Counted from the stretch's first letter, positions 8,844 through 18,539 are shown. The stretch is 64,000 nt of DNA from Acetobacter cibinongensis (GCF_000963925.1 NZ_BAMV01000001.1:113493-177492), one strand, 5' to 3'. Translations and numbers: made by a program. The notes: generated by a model from the sequence alone, not told the origin.

Positions 8844-9413
8844 TCATGACGCAATCTTGCGCGTCAAGTCTGCCAATGCATTTATCTGTCTTACCAAAAA
8901 ATCTTTTGTTTTCTGATCTATTAATTCCAAACTTTCTGTATCAAACTTTTCGCTAGCCTGACCAATCATGGCTTCAGGTTTATTCAAAACAAAAGCGTCC
9001 AGAAAAACGAGACTTTGCCGCAGATGATATTGTGCTCGTGCCCCGCCAATTGCCCCGGGGGACACCGTCTGAATTGCTACAGGCTTACCAGCCAGTGGCT
9101 GAGGCGTAAGCCGCGACAACCAGTCAATCGCATTCTTGAGCACTCCGGGAATGGAGTAATTATATTCGGGGGTGACAATGATAAGCCCATCGGCTTCACG
9201 GATTTTATCGGCCATAAGGGAAACAGACTCAGGAATACCATTATCTTGTATGTCCTGACTATAGTGTGGAAAGTCTGCGATTGACCCAAGCTGCGAAATA
9301 CTGACGCCCGGTGGGGCGATTTGAGGAAGTGTTCTGGCAACAATGCCATTTAAAGAACCAGCACGAAGACTGCCCAGGAGCACGACAAAATGAAGCTCTT
9401 TTTGAAACGACAT
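8844..9413 (-). CDS. NAD(P)H-dependent FMN reductase (ChrR/YieF-like)
   Basis: A 189-residue flavodoxin-fold protein. The FMN phosphate loop is GSLRAGSLNGIVAR at residues 14-27, and the flavin/NADPH segment TPEYNYSIPGVLKNAIDWLSR lies at about 97-117, the diagnostic motif of the NADPH_FMN_red family. Members are cytoplasmic quinone, chromate or azo-dye reductases that limit redox cycling. An AAGGAA lies upstream of the ATG. It stands alone between an AT-rich gap and the phosphate transporter, so context does not indicate the substrate. Confidence 0.87.
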   Translation of the reverse strand: MSFQKELHFVVLLGSLRAGSLNGIVARTLPQIAPPGVSISQLGSIADFPHYSQDIQDNGIPESVSLMADKIREADGLIIVTPEYNYSIPGVLKNAIDWLSRLTPQPLAGKPVAIQTVSPGAIGGARAQYHLRQSLVFLDAFVLNKPEAMIGQASEKFDTESLELIDQKTKDFLVRQINALADLTRKIAS

Positions 9414-9829
9414 GGCATGGTTTCCTTACAATTTTAATGCAAGAACACCGCATATTAGTGTTAGCTATCAACCCACTTATTCGTGAGTGTGTCTGGTGAC
9501 TATGGGTGCTTCAGTTTTAAGACAACTCCCGATGTAGCCGATAAAAAGTCATACCTTCATGTCGTTAGACCGAATGGCATGGCACACAAGCAAAAACCCT
9601 CCAGCGTACCTCCAGAATACTTCCGCAGGACTTAGAGACAATCGTAGTTTTTAAGATTGGTCACCTTGCTCAAACTTTTGGGAAGAAAAAAAGCATTACG
9701 ATTATCTGATGTAGAAACAATCGCAAAAAAAGGCCTGACGCTGCAATAAGCATCAGGCCTTTTTTGAGTAACACGCCCCTGATTTTAACAGGAACTTTTC
9801 AGATTTTTAAATGAACTGCGTTCCACGTC
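9414..9829. other. Intergenic region with a bidirectional terminator
   Basis: No gene is visible. The only clear structure is the terminator at 9725-9776 near the end of the phosphate transporter. The rest should contain the promoter of the reductase gene that reads leftward from 9413. Confidence 0.55.
9725..9776. terminator. Bidirectional rho-independent terminator
   Basis: Arms AGGCCTGA-CGC and GC-ATCAGGCCT surround a TGCAATAA loop and are flanked by an A run on the left and a T run on the right. The element therefore works on both strands. On the minus strand it ends the phosphate transporter transcript (stop at 9830). Confidence 0.85.
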
Positions 9830-11443
9830 TCAAAAAACATGGCGGAACAGCATGTAAAGTATACCACTAATCAACATGGCGGCTGGCAAAGTGATAATCC
9901 ATGCCATAGCCATGCTGCGCAGGGTGCTCATCTGTAGCCCTCCACCACCGGCAACCATTGTTCCTGCAACGCCACTTGAGAGAATATGCGTTGTGGAAAC
10001 CGGCATACCGTAGCCTTCGGCCAGACCGATTGTCCCCATGGCAACAATTTCAGCAGAAGCTCCCTGTGCGTATGTCAGGTGCGTTTTCCCAATTTTCTCA
10101 CCAACGGTTACGACAATACGTTTCCATCCAACCATCGTGCCAAGGCCAAGTGCAAGCGCCACGGATATCTTGACCCAGGTAGGAATAAAGCGGGTTCCTG
10201 CATTTAAGAGCCCCATAAAGCTCTTAAGTTGCGTCCCTTCTTCCCCAGAAAAATCATTAGCTGGGCCAAGTGTACGAATTGCATCAGAAACCAGATACAT
10301 ATCTGTTCGCACGTTTGGCACAGCCGCGGCTGGAATAGCATGCAAAGACCGATAATTTTTAACGGATTCAGCAATATCGTCAGACAATGTGCCGAGCGCA
10401 CTATAAACAAGCGGACGGTTCACAGATTTCTCTCTGAGAGCATCTGTTACTATGCTTCTTGCTTCCACAGCGCTTGGGGCAACCCCGCCTGATGGTGCAT
10501 GCTGACGAAAAACTGTCGCTGTCTGCTCCGCTGTCTGGACGAAGGCGGGCATAGCACTTTCTGGCATTGCGCGATTAAGGGCATAGGCTGTAGGTGCGGC
10601 ACCGATCAGGATGAGCATAATAAGCCCCATTCCCTTTTGCCCGTCATTGCTGCCATGGAAGAAGGATACCCCGGTGCACGTACCAACCAGCAGGCCACGG
10701 ATCCAAAGCGGAGGCGGTGCATCTCCCTCGGGTGATTTATAGAGCGCTGGATTTTTAATCAGCAGTTTGAAAACCAACAACAGCCCGGCTGCAAGAATAA
10801 AACCGCAGATTGGGCTGAACAAGAGAGAAGAAAAAACTTTTCTGACCTGAGACCAGTCAACACCATATAACGCGCTGCCAGTAGGAGACATTAACTGGTT
10901 GGCAAATCCAACCCCCAGAATTGAGCCCACGAGCGCATGGGAAGAGCTATTCGGTATGCCCATAGCCCATGTGGCAAGGTTCCAGAGAATAGCCGAGAGC
11001 AGCAGGGCAAAGATCATGGCATGCCCCGCACCACTTCCCACTTGGAGAATAAGCTCAACAGGCAGCAAGGTTACAACACTATAGGCAACCGCCCCTGAAG
11101 AGACCAGCACACCAAGAAGGTTGCAGGCCCCAGACCATACAACGGCCACCAGAGGCGGCAGGCTGTTTGTATAAATGACCGTCGCCACGGCGTTGGCTGT
11201 GTCGTGAAAGCCATTTACGAACTCAAAGCCAAGCGCAATGAGAAGTGCCAGCGCGAGCAATGCAAAAGCGCCCACCGCGATGCCATGTGCCCCGGCTTGG
11301 TGCAAGTCCTGCAAGACGCTGTACCCGACGAAAGACAGCGCTGCGGCGATAACCGCCAGAAAGAAAAAACGAAACGCCTGATGTTCACCGCCGCCCATAT
11401 TGGGCCGACTTTGTGCACCAGCACTGACCATCGTTTCAGACAT
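9830..11443 (-). CDS. Low-affinity inorganic phosphate transporter (Pit family)
   Basis: A 537-residue inner-membrane protein with about ten to twelve hydrophobic segments in two halves. The duplicated PHO4 signatures are GFEFVNGFHDTANAVATVIYT-type sequence near residue 75 and GMPVSTTHILSSGVAG near 480. GIPNSSSHALVGSILG near 165 and FFHGSNDGQKGMG near 265 are further Pit motifs. The soluble loop at roughly 290-400 is normal for Pit proteins. It imports metal-phosphate with protons. It appears monocistronic. AGGAA lies seven bases before the ATG, and a strong terminator follows. Confidence 0.9.
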   Translation of the reverse strand: MSETMVSAGAQSRPNMGGGEHQAFRFFFLAVIAAALSFVGYSVLQDLHQAGAHGIAVGAFALLALALLIALGFEFVNGFHDTANAVATVIYTNSLPPLVAVVWSGACNLLGVLVSSGAVAYSVVTLLPVELILQVGSGAGHAMIFALLLSAILWNLATWAMGIPNSSSHALVGSILGVGFANQLMSPTGSALYGVDWSQVRKVFSSLLFSPICGFILAAGLLLVFKLLIKNPALYKSPEGDAPPPLWIRGLLVGTCTGVSFFHGSNDGQKGMGLIMLILIGAAPTAYALNRAMPESAMPAFVQTAEQTATVFRQHAPSGGVAPSAVEARSIVTDALREKSVNRPLVYSALGTLSDDIAESVKNYRSLHAIPAAAVPNVRTDMYLVSDAIRTLGPANDFSGEEGTQLKSFMGLLNAGTRFIPTWVKISVALALGLGTMVGWKRIVVTVGEKIGKTHLTYAQGASAEIVAMGTIGLAEGYGMPVSTTHILSSGVAGTMVAGGGGLQMSTLRSMAMAWIITLPAAMLISGILYMLFRHVF

Positions 11444-11736
11444 AGAAAAGTTCCTACACGAGCTATGAATAGGGTCTTTTTATAAAATTTGGTTTAATCT
11501 GACTGTGAATATTGCGTGAATTCATCAGGCTGAACTTTTCTCTACTCTGCTTCACGGTTTCTTTTACAGCGCACCTGCAGAACATCATCACGTTTGAGCG
11601 ATAAGCTTACCAGAATTTCCGTCTCTCGGTTTAATAAGCGTGACGGACGTTCAGCGTATTGTGCGATGACGATCCGTTGTGCCGGGCGACTGCGGCCGGG
11701 GGATATATGGCTGCTGCCCGTATCAGGAGAGAAGCC

Positions 11737-12930
11737 ATGTCTGACGAAAACAGACGTGTTGTCTATCTCGGCCCCAATCATGTTGAAGTCCAGCGGATAG
11801 ACGATCCCAGAATGGAAACACCGGACGGACGAAAGATTGACCACGGCGTCATTCTCAAGGTCGTTTCCACTAATATTTGTGGTTCTGACCAGCATATGGT
11901 CCGCGGCCGCACAACCGCCCCGGCGGGCTTGGTCCTTGGCCACGAAATCACGGGGGAAGTGATCGAGACCGGATCGGATGTTGAGATGGTGCGCAAGGGG
12001 GATCTGGTCTCCGTCCCCTTCAATGTAGCCTGTGGGCGATGCCGGTGCTGCCGTGAGCAGCACACAGGCGTGTGCCTGACCGTTAACGCCAGCCGTGCCG
12101 GCGGCGCGTATGGTTATGTTGATATGGGCGGATGGATCGGCGGGCAGGCGCGCTACGTTATGGTCCCTTACGCAGACTTCAACCTGTTGCGTTTTCCTGA
12201 CAAAGCACAGGCACTTGAACGCATCAAAGACCTTACAATGCTGACCGATATACTTCCCACCGGTTTTCATGGCGCTATCAACGCCAAAGTTGGCGTAGGA
12301 TCAACGGTCTATATTGCCGGAGCAGGCCCCGTGGGTATGGCCGCAGCGGCGTCCGCACGTATTCTTGGCGCAGCCGTTGTTATGGTTGGTGATTTTAATC
12401 CTGAGCGTTTAGCCCATGCAAAGGCTGTGGGGTTTGAAACCGTTGACCTTCAAAGCCACGACAGACTTGGAGACCTTATTGAGCACATCATTGGCACACC
12501 GGAAGTCGATAGCTTCATTGATGCGGTTGGTTTTGAGGCCAGAGGTTACGATGGGAAAGAACAGCCTGCCGTCATCCTAAACCAAGCCATGGAAGTAACC
12601 CGACCAGCAGGAGCAATAGGTATTCCCGGCTTGTATGTGACAGAAGACCCGGGCGCACACGAAGCCGCCGCACAGAAGGGCAACCTCACCCTCCGGCTGG
12701 GTCAGGGATGGGCCAAAAGCCAGTCCTTTCACACCGGCCAGACACCTGTTTTGCGCTATAACCGGCAACTGATGCAGGCCATTCTGCATGGGCGGCTTCC
12801 AATTGCCGACATTGTCAATGCGACCGTCATCCCACTTGAAGAGGCACCGCGTGGCTATCATGACTTCGATGGCGGTGCGCCTCGCAAGTTCGTTCTTGAT
12901 CCCCATGGAATGTTACAGAACGCAGCCTGA
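11737..12930 (+). CDS. fdhA: Glutathione-independent formaldehyde dehydrogenase
   Basis: A 397-residue zinc-dependent medium-chain dehydrogenase. The frame is open from 11659, but AGGAGA six bases before the ATG at 11737 and homology starting at MSDENRRVVYLGPN fix the start. The catalytic zinc site begins at NICGSDQHM (Cys48), the GHE motif follows, the structural zinc cysteines are in CGRCRCCREQHTGVC, and the NAD fold is GAGPVGMAAAASA near residue 197. The pattern is that of Pseudomonas putida FdhA, which holds NAD tightly and oxidises formaldehyde or dismutates aldehydes without glutathione. A glutathione-dependent enzyme is also present at 62791, so the organism has two formaldehyde routes in this window. 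Confidence 0.9.
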   Translation: MSDENRRVVYLGPNHVEVQRIDDPRMETPDGRKIDHGVILKVVSTNICGSDQHMVRGRTTAPAGLVLGHEITGEVIETGSDVEMVRKGDLVSVPFNVACGRCRCCREQHTGVCLTVNASRAGGAYGYVDMGGWIGGQARYVMVPYADFNLLRFPDKAQALERIKDLTMLTDILPTGFHGAINAKVGVGSTVYIAGAGPVGMAAAASARILGAAVVMVGDFNPERLAHAKAVGFETVDLQSHDRLGDLIEHIIGTPEVDSFIDAVGFEARGYDGKEQPAVILNQAMEVTRPAGAIGIPGLYVTEDPGAHEAAAQKGNLTLRLGQGWAKSQSFHTGQTPVLRYNRQLMQAILHGRLPIADIVNATVIPLEEAPRGYHDFDGGAPRKFVLDPHGMLQNAA

Positions 12931-13351
12931 ATGATGGTGCACCGACAGACGGCCCTTTTCAGGCAAACTGAAGCGCTCGGTCGAGAAAAATAGTCGTTTT
13001 GTAGCCAAAGGCCGGAGGGCTGTATCTGTTCAGGGAGCGAGCATCCGGCCGAACTGCAATGTCCAGTGTGCATAGCCGTCCCGCCCCTCCAGTCAGATCC
13101 GGCCTTCCCGCAAAACTACGTTGTATTCTGACAGCGACGCAGTTTTTTGGAACATCCAAAGAAATCGCCGGAGCCTCTTCCCGGCGTGACAAACGAGGGT
13201 GTTTGCCCGTCATCCGCGCCAGTATCTTAAAATTGACATGACAAATTATGGCTTAGCTGGAATCAGTGTGGCCATAAGCCAAGCTTAAGACCGGTCGGCT
13301 TGTGTGGCCGTACTGTTAGTCTGTAGACTTCTCTGGGATATTGGGACTGCG
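12931..13351. other. Intergenic region between fdhA and acnB
   Basis: No gene could be assigned. A weak hairpin (GCCTGAA/TTCAGGC) spans 12926-12963 around the fdhA stop. An 84-codon minus-strand frame (12959-13213) is open but shows no recognisable motif and could be a remnant or chance in GC-rich DNA. The acnB promoter must lie here. Confidence 0.45.
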
Positions 13352-16141
13352 ATGACCGCCTATTCAGATTACCTGATCGACATCAAGGAAAGAGCAACTC
13401 ACGGACTTGCTCCAAAGCCGATTGACGATGGCGAACTCGTTCGTGACATCATTACACTGATTGAGGACACCGGTAACGAGCAGCGGTCAGACGCTCTCAG
13501 GTTCTTCATCTACAACACTCTACCGGGCACAACGAGTGCCGCTGGTGTTAAGGCCGACTTCCTGAAGAAGATCGTCCAGGGTGCGGTAGTTGTCCCTGAG
13601 ATTACGCCCGCCTATGCCCTCGAATTGCTGTCCCATATGAAGGGTGGCCCGTCCGTCAGAGTTCTGCTGGATATTGCCCTTGGTACGGACCCCGCGATCG
13701 CCAAACAGGCGGGAGAAGTGCTGAAAACTCAGGTTTTCCTCTACGACGCCGATATGTTCCGCCTGCGCGATGCCTACAAGGCAGGCAATGCTGTCGCGAA
13801 AGATGTGCTTGAGAGCTATGCCAAGGCCGAGTTCTTCACCAAGCTTCCGGATGTTGAAGACGCCATTAAGGTTGTCACCTTCATTGCTGCTGAAGGCGAT
13901 ATTTCAACCGATCTTCTGTCACCGGGCAATCAGGCACACTCACGCTCCGATCGCGAGTTGCACGGCCAGTGCATGATCTCGCCTGAGGCGCAGCAGGACA
14001 TTGTCGCGCTGCAGAAGCAGCACCCTGATGCACGGGTGATGATGATTGCTGAAAAAGGCACAATGGGTGTCGGTTCCTCGCGTATGTCAGGGGTGAATAA
14101 CGTAGCACTCTGGACCGGCAAACAGGCCAGTCCTTATGTTCCGTTCGTCAATTTCGCGCCTATCGTTGCGGGCACTAACGGCATCTCGCCAATCTTTGCC
14201 ACCACTGTCGATGTGACCGGCGGCATTGGTATCAATCTGAAGAACTGGGTCAGGAAGACCGGTGCCGATGGCAAACCGGTTCTGGACAGCGATGGCAACC
14301 CCATCCTTGAGCAGAAATACTCGGTTGCTACAGGCACTGTCCTGACGATTGACGTGAAAAACAAACAGCTCCGTGACGAAAACGGCAAGGAACTGGTTGA
14401 TATCGCATCATCCTTCACACCCCAGAAAATGGAGTTCATGAAAGCGGGTAGTTCTTACGCTATCGTTTTCGGCAAAAAGCTCCAGACTTTTGCGGCCAAG
14501 ACACTGGGCATTGAAGCGCCTCGGGTCTTCGCGCTGAATAAAGAGATTACGGTCGAAAATCAGGGTCTGACCGCAGTTGAAAAAATCTTTAACCGGAACG
14601 CTGTGGGTGTGACACCGGGTAAGGTTCTTCATGCTGGTTCGGATGTTCGCGTACAGGTGAACATCGTTGGTTCTCAGGACACCACAGGCCTGATGACCGC
14701 ACAGGAACTTGAGGCGATGGCGGCCACCGTCATTTCCCCTCTTGTGGATGGCGCCTATCAGTCTGGCTGCCATACAGCTTCCGTCTGGGACAAGAAGGCT
14801 CAGGCAAACATTCCGAAGCTCATGAAATTCATGAACGATTTCGGGCTAATCACCGCACGCGACCCCAAAGGCGTCTATCCGCCAATGACGGACGTGATCC
14901 ATAAGGTTCTGAACGACCTGACGGTGAGTGACTGGGACATTATCATCGGTGGTGACAGTCATACCCGTATGTCCAAGGGTGTGGCTTTCGGTGCTGACTC
15001 AGGCACTGTGGCACTAGCGCTGGCCACTGGGGAGGCAACCATGCCAATCCCACAGTCGGTCAAAGTGACGTTCAAAGGCACAATGCAGCCGCATATGGAC
15101 TTCCGTGATGTGGTCCATGCGACACAGGCACAGATGCTAAAACAGTGCGGTGATAACGTCTTCCAGGGCCGCATCATCGAGGTGCATATCGGTACGTTGC
15201 TTGCTGACCAGGCCTTTACCTTCACGGACTGGACAGCCGAGATGAAGGCGAAAGCAGCAATCTGTATTTCGCAGGATGAGGCGCTGATAGAATCACTGGA
15301 AATCGCTAAATCGCGCATCCAGATCATGATTGACAAAGGCATGGACAATGCCGCGGGCATATTGAAGGGTTTGATTGCCAAAGCCGATAAGCGGATTGCT
15401 GAAATCCGTTCCGGTGAAAACCCTGCTCTGGCACCCGATGACAATGCAAAGTATTTTGCCGAGGTCGTGGTTGATCTCGACGTGATTGACGAACCCATGA
15501 TCGCCGATCCTGACGTGAACAACCCGGATGTCTCCAAGCGTTACACCCACGACACCATCCGTCCGGTGTCGTACTACGGCGACCACAAGAAGGTTGATCT
15601 TGGTTTTGTAGGCTCGTGCATGGTGCATAAGGGGGATGTAAAAATTGTCGCCCAAATGCTGAAAAATCTTGAGGCAGCAAGCGGCAAGGTCGAGTTCGGG
15701 GCTCCGCTGGTTGTTGCTGCACCGACCTATAATATCATTGATGAATTGAAGGCGGAGGGCGACTGGGAAATTCTGGAGCGCTATTCCGGCTTCGAATTCA
15801 ATGACCAGCACCCAAAGAGCGCTGCGCGAACTGAGTACGAAAATATCCTCTATCTCGAACGTCCAGGCTGTAATCTCTGCATGGGCAATCAGGAAAAAGC
15901 TGAGAAGGGTGATACCGTACTGGCTACCTCAACCCGTCTCTTCCAAGGGCGTGTTGTTGAAGATTCCAGCGAGAAGAAAGGTGAATCGCTTCTAGCTTCC
16001 ACCCCTGTTGTTGTCCTTTCGGCCATTCTTGGCCGGATACCGACGAACGATGAATACAAGGCGGCAGTAGAAGGCATTGAACTAACCCGGTTCGCTCCTC
16101 CCAAGGCGGCTCTGTTCGACCCTCTGTCCGTTCACTACTAA
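13352..16141 (+). CDS. acnB: Aconitate hydratase B (AcnB)
   Basis: A 929-residue bifunctional aconitase/2-methylisocitrate dehydratase. The start is placed at the ATG of MTAYSDYLIDIKERATHGL; the frame is open 16 codons further up. The N-terminal HEAT-like domain spans about residues 1-160, and the swivel domain carries the SHSRSDRELHGQC-type sequence near 215. The 4Fe-4S cysteines are GSCMVHKG (Cys756) and PGCNLCMGN (Cys840, Cys843). GGDSHTRMSKGVAFGADSG marks the active-site region near 535. Escherichia coli AcnB is 865 residues, so this is a long form with internal insertions. It interconverts citrate and isocitrate. Alphaproteobacteria usually rely on AcnA, so an AcnB here suggests transfer or lineage replacement (inference). 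Confidence 0.95.
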   Translation: MTAYSDYLIDIKERATHGLAPKPIDDGELVRDIITLIEDTGNEQRSDALRFFIYNTLPGTTSAAGVKADFLKKIVQGAVVVPEITPAYALELLSHMKGGPSVRVLLDIALGTDPAIAKQAGEVLKTQVFLYDADMFRLRDAYKAGNAVAKDVLESYAKAEFFTKLPDVEDAIKVVTFIAAEGDISTDLLSPGNQAHSRSDRELHGQCMISPEAQQDIVALQKQHPDARVMMIAEKGTMGVGSSRMSGVNNVALWTGKQASPYVPFVNFAPIVAGTNGISPIFATTVDVTGGIGINLKNWVRKTGADGKPVLDSDGNPILEQKYSVATGTVLTIDVKNKQLRDENGKELVDIASSFTPQKMEFMKAGSSYAIVFGKKLQTFAAKTLGIEAPRVFALNKEITVENQGLTAVEKIFNRNAVGVTPGKVLHAGSDVRVQVNIVGSQDTTGLMTAQELEAMAATVISPLVDGAYQSGCHTASVWDKKAQANIPKLMKFMNDFGLITARDPKGVYPPMTDVIHKVLNDLTVSDWDIIIGGDSHTRMSKGVAFGADSGTVALALATGEATMPIPQSVKVTFKGTMQPHMDFRDVVHATQAQMLKQCGDNVFQGRIIEVHIGTLLADQAFTFTDWTAEMKAKAAICISQDEALIESLEIAKSRIQIMIDKGMDNAAGILKGLIAKADKRIAEIRSGENPALAPDDNAKYFAEVVVDLDVIDEPMIADPDVNNPDVSKRYTHDTIRPVSYYGDHKKVDLGFVGSCMVHKGDVKIVAQMLKNLEAASGKVEFGAPLVVAAPTYNIIDELKAEGDWEILERYSGFEFNDQHPKSAARTEYENILYLERPGCNLCMGNQEKAEKGDTVLATSTRLFQGRVVEDSSEKKGESLLASTPVVVLSAILGRIPTNDEYKAAVEGIELTRFAPPKAALFDPLSVHY

Positions 16142-16156
16142 GACTTAAAATTAAGC

Positions 16157-16188
16157 TGGGCCTGTTTGACCTTGGTTGAACAGGCCCA
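16157..16188. terminator. Inverted repeat between convergent genes
   Basis: Perfect ten-base arms TGGGCCTGTT and AACAGGCCCA enclose a 12-base loop between the convergent acnB and pirin-like genes. T runs are weak on both sides, so it is a probable bidirectional terminator. Confidence 0.6.
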
Positions 16189-16233
16189 TACATTTGCCAC
16201 GTTGTTGGTTGGCGCTCTATTGCTGGGGCCAGT

Positions 16234-16968
16234 TCACCCCACAGCAACATCTGCCAGCAAAACAACGGCCCGTTCATCGGCCATGACCGCCAGGGTGACA
16301 ACACTCCTTACGGTAACAGCATCTCCTGCGTTTAAAATCGTACCTTCCACCCGTACCACGCCGGAAACCACCACCAAATAAAGATCACGAGCCAGAGTGG
16401 TATTATAGGCTGCCCCCTCGCCTGCTCTTATGGTTGCATGCAGCAAACGAACTCCGGCACTCAAGGTCACAGGCGCGCCATCGGTAATAGTTCCCCACTC
16501 CTCCGGATCATCCTCTGGAAAGCCGGACGCCAGAACCCTGAAGCCACCATCATCTGCTTGCGAAAAGCGTTTCCGGCTTTCTTGTCTAGCAAGCCCATCT
16601 TCCGTATCGGCCAAAAACCAGAACTGAAGAAAAGTGGCACCTTCCGCTCCTGCTTTCCATCCTAGCGTCTGGCAGCATGATCCCGTGCTAATCAGATGCA
16701 GTCCTTCTGTTTGGATTACCTCTGGCGCAAAATCTTCTATCTGTGCGGTCAGGCTTCCTGCCTGCACCCATGTCAGAATATCAACTGCCGCTTCTGCTCC
16801 CAGAGAGTATGTCTCTGAAGGACGCAACGCTCCTAGATTGAGAACCCGTAACTGCCCATCATGCTGATGAACAGGGTCCTGATACGTCGCAAAAGCAAAA
16901 TGGCAGCGTAATTCAAACGTCTCTGACCGCACTGCACCGAGGGTCTCTGCCCGTCTGACACGTATCAT
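16234..16968 (-). CDS. Pirin-like bicupin protein lacking the usual metal ligands
   Basis: A 244-residue two-cupin protein of the pirin/YhhW group. The start at 16968 has GGGGAGG upstream; a 20-codon longer frame (CISCTVCCGHTC) looks non-coding. The fold is recognisable from RVLNLGALRPSETYSLG and ILTWVQAGSLTAQIED in the first cupin, and from RLLHATIRAGEGAAY plus VRVEGTILNAGDAVTVRS in the second. The first cupin of pirins normally binds metal through an HxH motif and a later His/Glu, but here these positions read LGAEA and GSCCQTLGW, so quercetinase-type activity is unlikely. It is the last gene of the efflux operon, 11 bases after the outer-membrane factor. Its role is unknown. Confidence 0.7.
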   Translation of the reverse strand: MIRVRRAETLGAVRSETFELRCHFAFATYQDPVHQHDGQLRVLNLGALRPSETYSLGAEAAVDILTWVQAGSLTAQIEDFAPEVIQTEGLHLISTGSCCQTLGWKAGAEGATFLQFWFLADTEDGLARQESRKRFSQADDGGFRVLASGFPEDDPEEWGTITDGAPVTLSAGVRLLHATIRAGEGAAYNTTLARDLYLVVVSGVVRVEGTILNAGDAVTVRSVVTLAVMADERAVVLLADVAVG

Positions 16969-16979
16969 CTCGCCTCCCC

Positions 16980-18539
16980 TTAAGCAGGTGTGCCCGCAGC
17001 AGACTGTACAGGATATGCAGCCTGCCACCCGCCACCAACAGCCCGATAAAGATGCGTCACGGCTCCGGCCACTTGCGCGGTCGCCGTTGCCAGCGCGCTT
17101 TGAGAAGAAAGCAGAGCGTTCTGCAAGGTCAGCACGGTCAAAAAGTCTGATGCCCCCTGCACGTACTGGGTTCTGGCAGTATTCACTGCAATCTCATTCT
17201 CATGCACAGCCTCTGCCAGCTCGTCTCGCCGCGTCTGGGCTGCGGTGAAATCTGCCATAGCATCATCTATTTCCTGCCAGGCCTTCAGCACGGTGCGCTG
17301 AAATAGCGTTGCAGCTTCCTTCTGTTGTGCCTTACGCAGGTGCAACTGGCCTGTCAGGCGGCCGCCTTCAAACAGCGGCAAGGTGGCTGTGGGGCCAAAG
17401 CCATACTGTCGGGATGCCCAAGACCCTAGGCCGCTGAACTGAAGCGCCTGAATATCCAGACTGCCCGAGAGCGTAACACGCGGGAAAAAATCCGCTATCG
17501 CCACGCCAACGGTAGCCGTAGCGGCGTGCAGACGGTCCGCAGCCATACGAATATCCGGCCTCTGCTCGGCAAGCTGAGATGGCAGGCCAACCGGCACCAG
17601 CGCAGGCACGGAGGGAATACCCGCAGGCTTGCCCAATTCAGCATCCAACGCCCCCGGCTCCCGCGCGACCAGAAAGCTCAGAGCGTTCAGTAAATGTGTT
17701 TCCTGCGCTTTGAGTGGGGCAAGACGGGAGGTAAAGCCGTGTAGCTGGCCCGTTGCCTCCGCCACATCCAGCCGCGTGGCTGCCCCTTGTTCAAACCGTA
17801 GTCTGGTCAGCTGGACGCTACTTTTGGCCACATCGATATTATGTTCAAGGATACCAACTTGCGTCTGGGTCGCCCGCAGATCAATGTAGTTCTGCGCCGT
17901 CTCCGCCATTAGTGAAACCAGAATAGCGCGCCGCATATCTTCAGTTTCCTGCGTAGCGGCTGTGGCAGCTTCTATCTGGCGGCGCACATGTCCCCAGAAA
18001 TCGACCTCCCACGAGGCACTCATTCCATATTGCGGCAAATTGAAAGACGGATTGCCCACACTGCCGGGCAAAGCCGTGGGGCCAAACCCCTGTGTGCCGG
18101 ACGCAATGGTGCCCGCCTGTTCACGCTCCATCGTGCCAAGCAGACCCAGCACGCCGTTGGTGCTTGCGCGCTCCCGCCCGTAAGACGCGTTAGCCTCCAC
18201 ATGTGGCATCTGCGCGGCACTGGCTATACGCCGCTCTGCCTGACTTTGCATCAAGCGCAGACCAGCCGCTTTCAGGTCCAGATTACCAGATGCAACCTGA
18301 TCTTCCAGCTTTGTCAGAGCAGCATCGTGAAAGAGCATCCACCAGTGCGGGTCGGCTGATGCTGTCGTGATGCGGCTTGCCGCTGGCGGCTGAGACTGCC
18401 GCCATGTTGCCGGAGCTTTGACATGCGGTGCATGATACGTTGGCCCGACCGTGCACCCCGCAAGCGCCAAAGTGCAAGAGCCTGCAAACAGAAAACGCCT
18501 CATGATATTATTGCCAGACATAGCGCGCATCATTGGCAT
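16980..18539 (-). CDS. Outer-membrane factor of a tripartite efflux pump (NodT family lipoprotein)
   Basis: A 519-residue TolC-like channel. The start at 18539 is chosen because GGAGGGAG lies seven bases upstream; it overlaps the end of the HlyD gene by 32 bases. The lipobox LAGC with +2 Thr follows a hydrophobic signal, so the protein is a lipoprotein anchored in the outer membrane. Two outer_membrane_efflux repeats follow, with YGMSASWEVDFWGHVRRQIEAA and FGPTATLPLFEGGRL as typical lines. It forms the exit duct for the MFS/HlyD pump encoded just upstream. Confidence 0.9.
   Translation of the reverse strand: MPMMRAMSGNNIMRRFLFAGSCTLALAGCTVGPTYHAPHVKAPATWRQSQPPAASRITTASADPHWWMLFHDAALTKLEDQVASGNLDLKAAGLRLMQSQAERRIASAAQMPHVEANASYGRERASTNGVLGLLGTMEREQAGTIASGTQGFGPTALPGSVGNPSFNLPQYGMSASWEVDFWGHVRRQIEAATAATQETEDMRRAILVSLMAETAQNYIDLRATQTQVGILEHNIDVAKSSVQLTRLRFEQGAATRLDVAEATGQLHGFTSRLAPLKAQETHLLNALSFLVAREPGALDAELGKPAGIPSVPALVPVGLPSQLAEQRPDIRMAADRLHAATATVGVAIADFFPRVTLSGSLDIQALQFSGLGSWASRQYGFGPTATLPLFEGGRLTGQLHLRKAQQKEAATLFQRTVLKAWQEIDDAMADFTAAQTRRDELAEAVHENEIAVNTARTQYVQGASDFLTVLTLQNALLSSQSALATATAQVAGAVTHLYRAVGGGWQAAYPVQSAAGTPA

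Noticed and set aside
8663..8956. 97-codon plus-strand frame
   Set aside because: It overlaps the 3' end of the FMN reductase in antisense and shows no domain.
11542..12270. 242-codon minus-strand frame across the start of fdhA
   Set aside because: It is antisense to the well-supported formaldehyde dehydrogenase and has no recognisable domain.
12959..13213. 84-codon minus-strand frame between fdhA and acnB
   Set aside because: No known motif and no ribosome site; open frames of this length are common by chance in GC-rich DNA.
15293..15811. Long antisense frames inside acnB
   Set aside because: These are GC-rich coding shadows of the aconitase gene.
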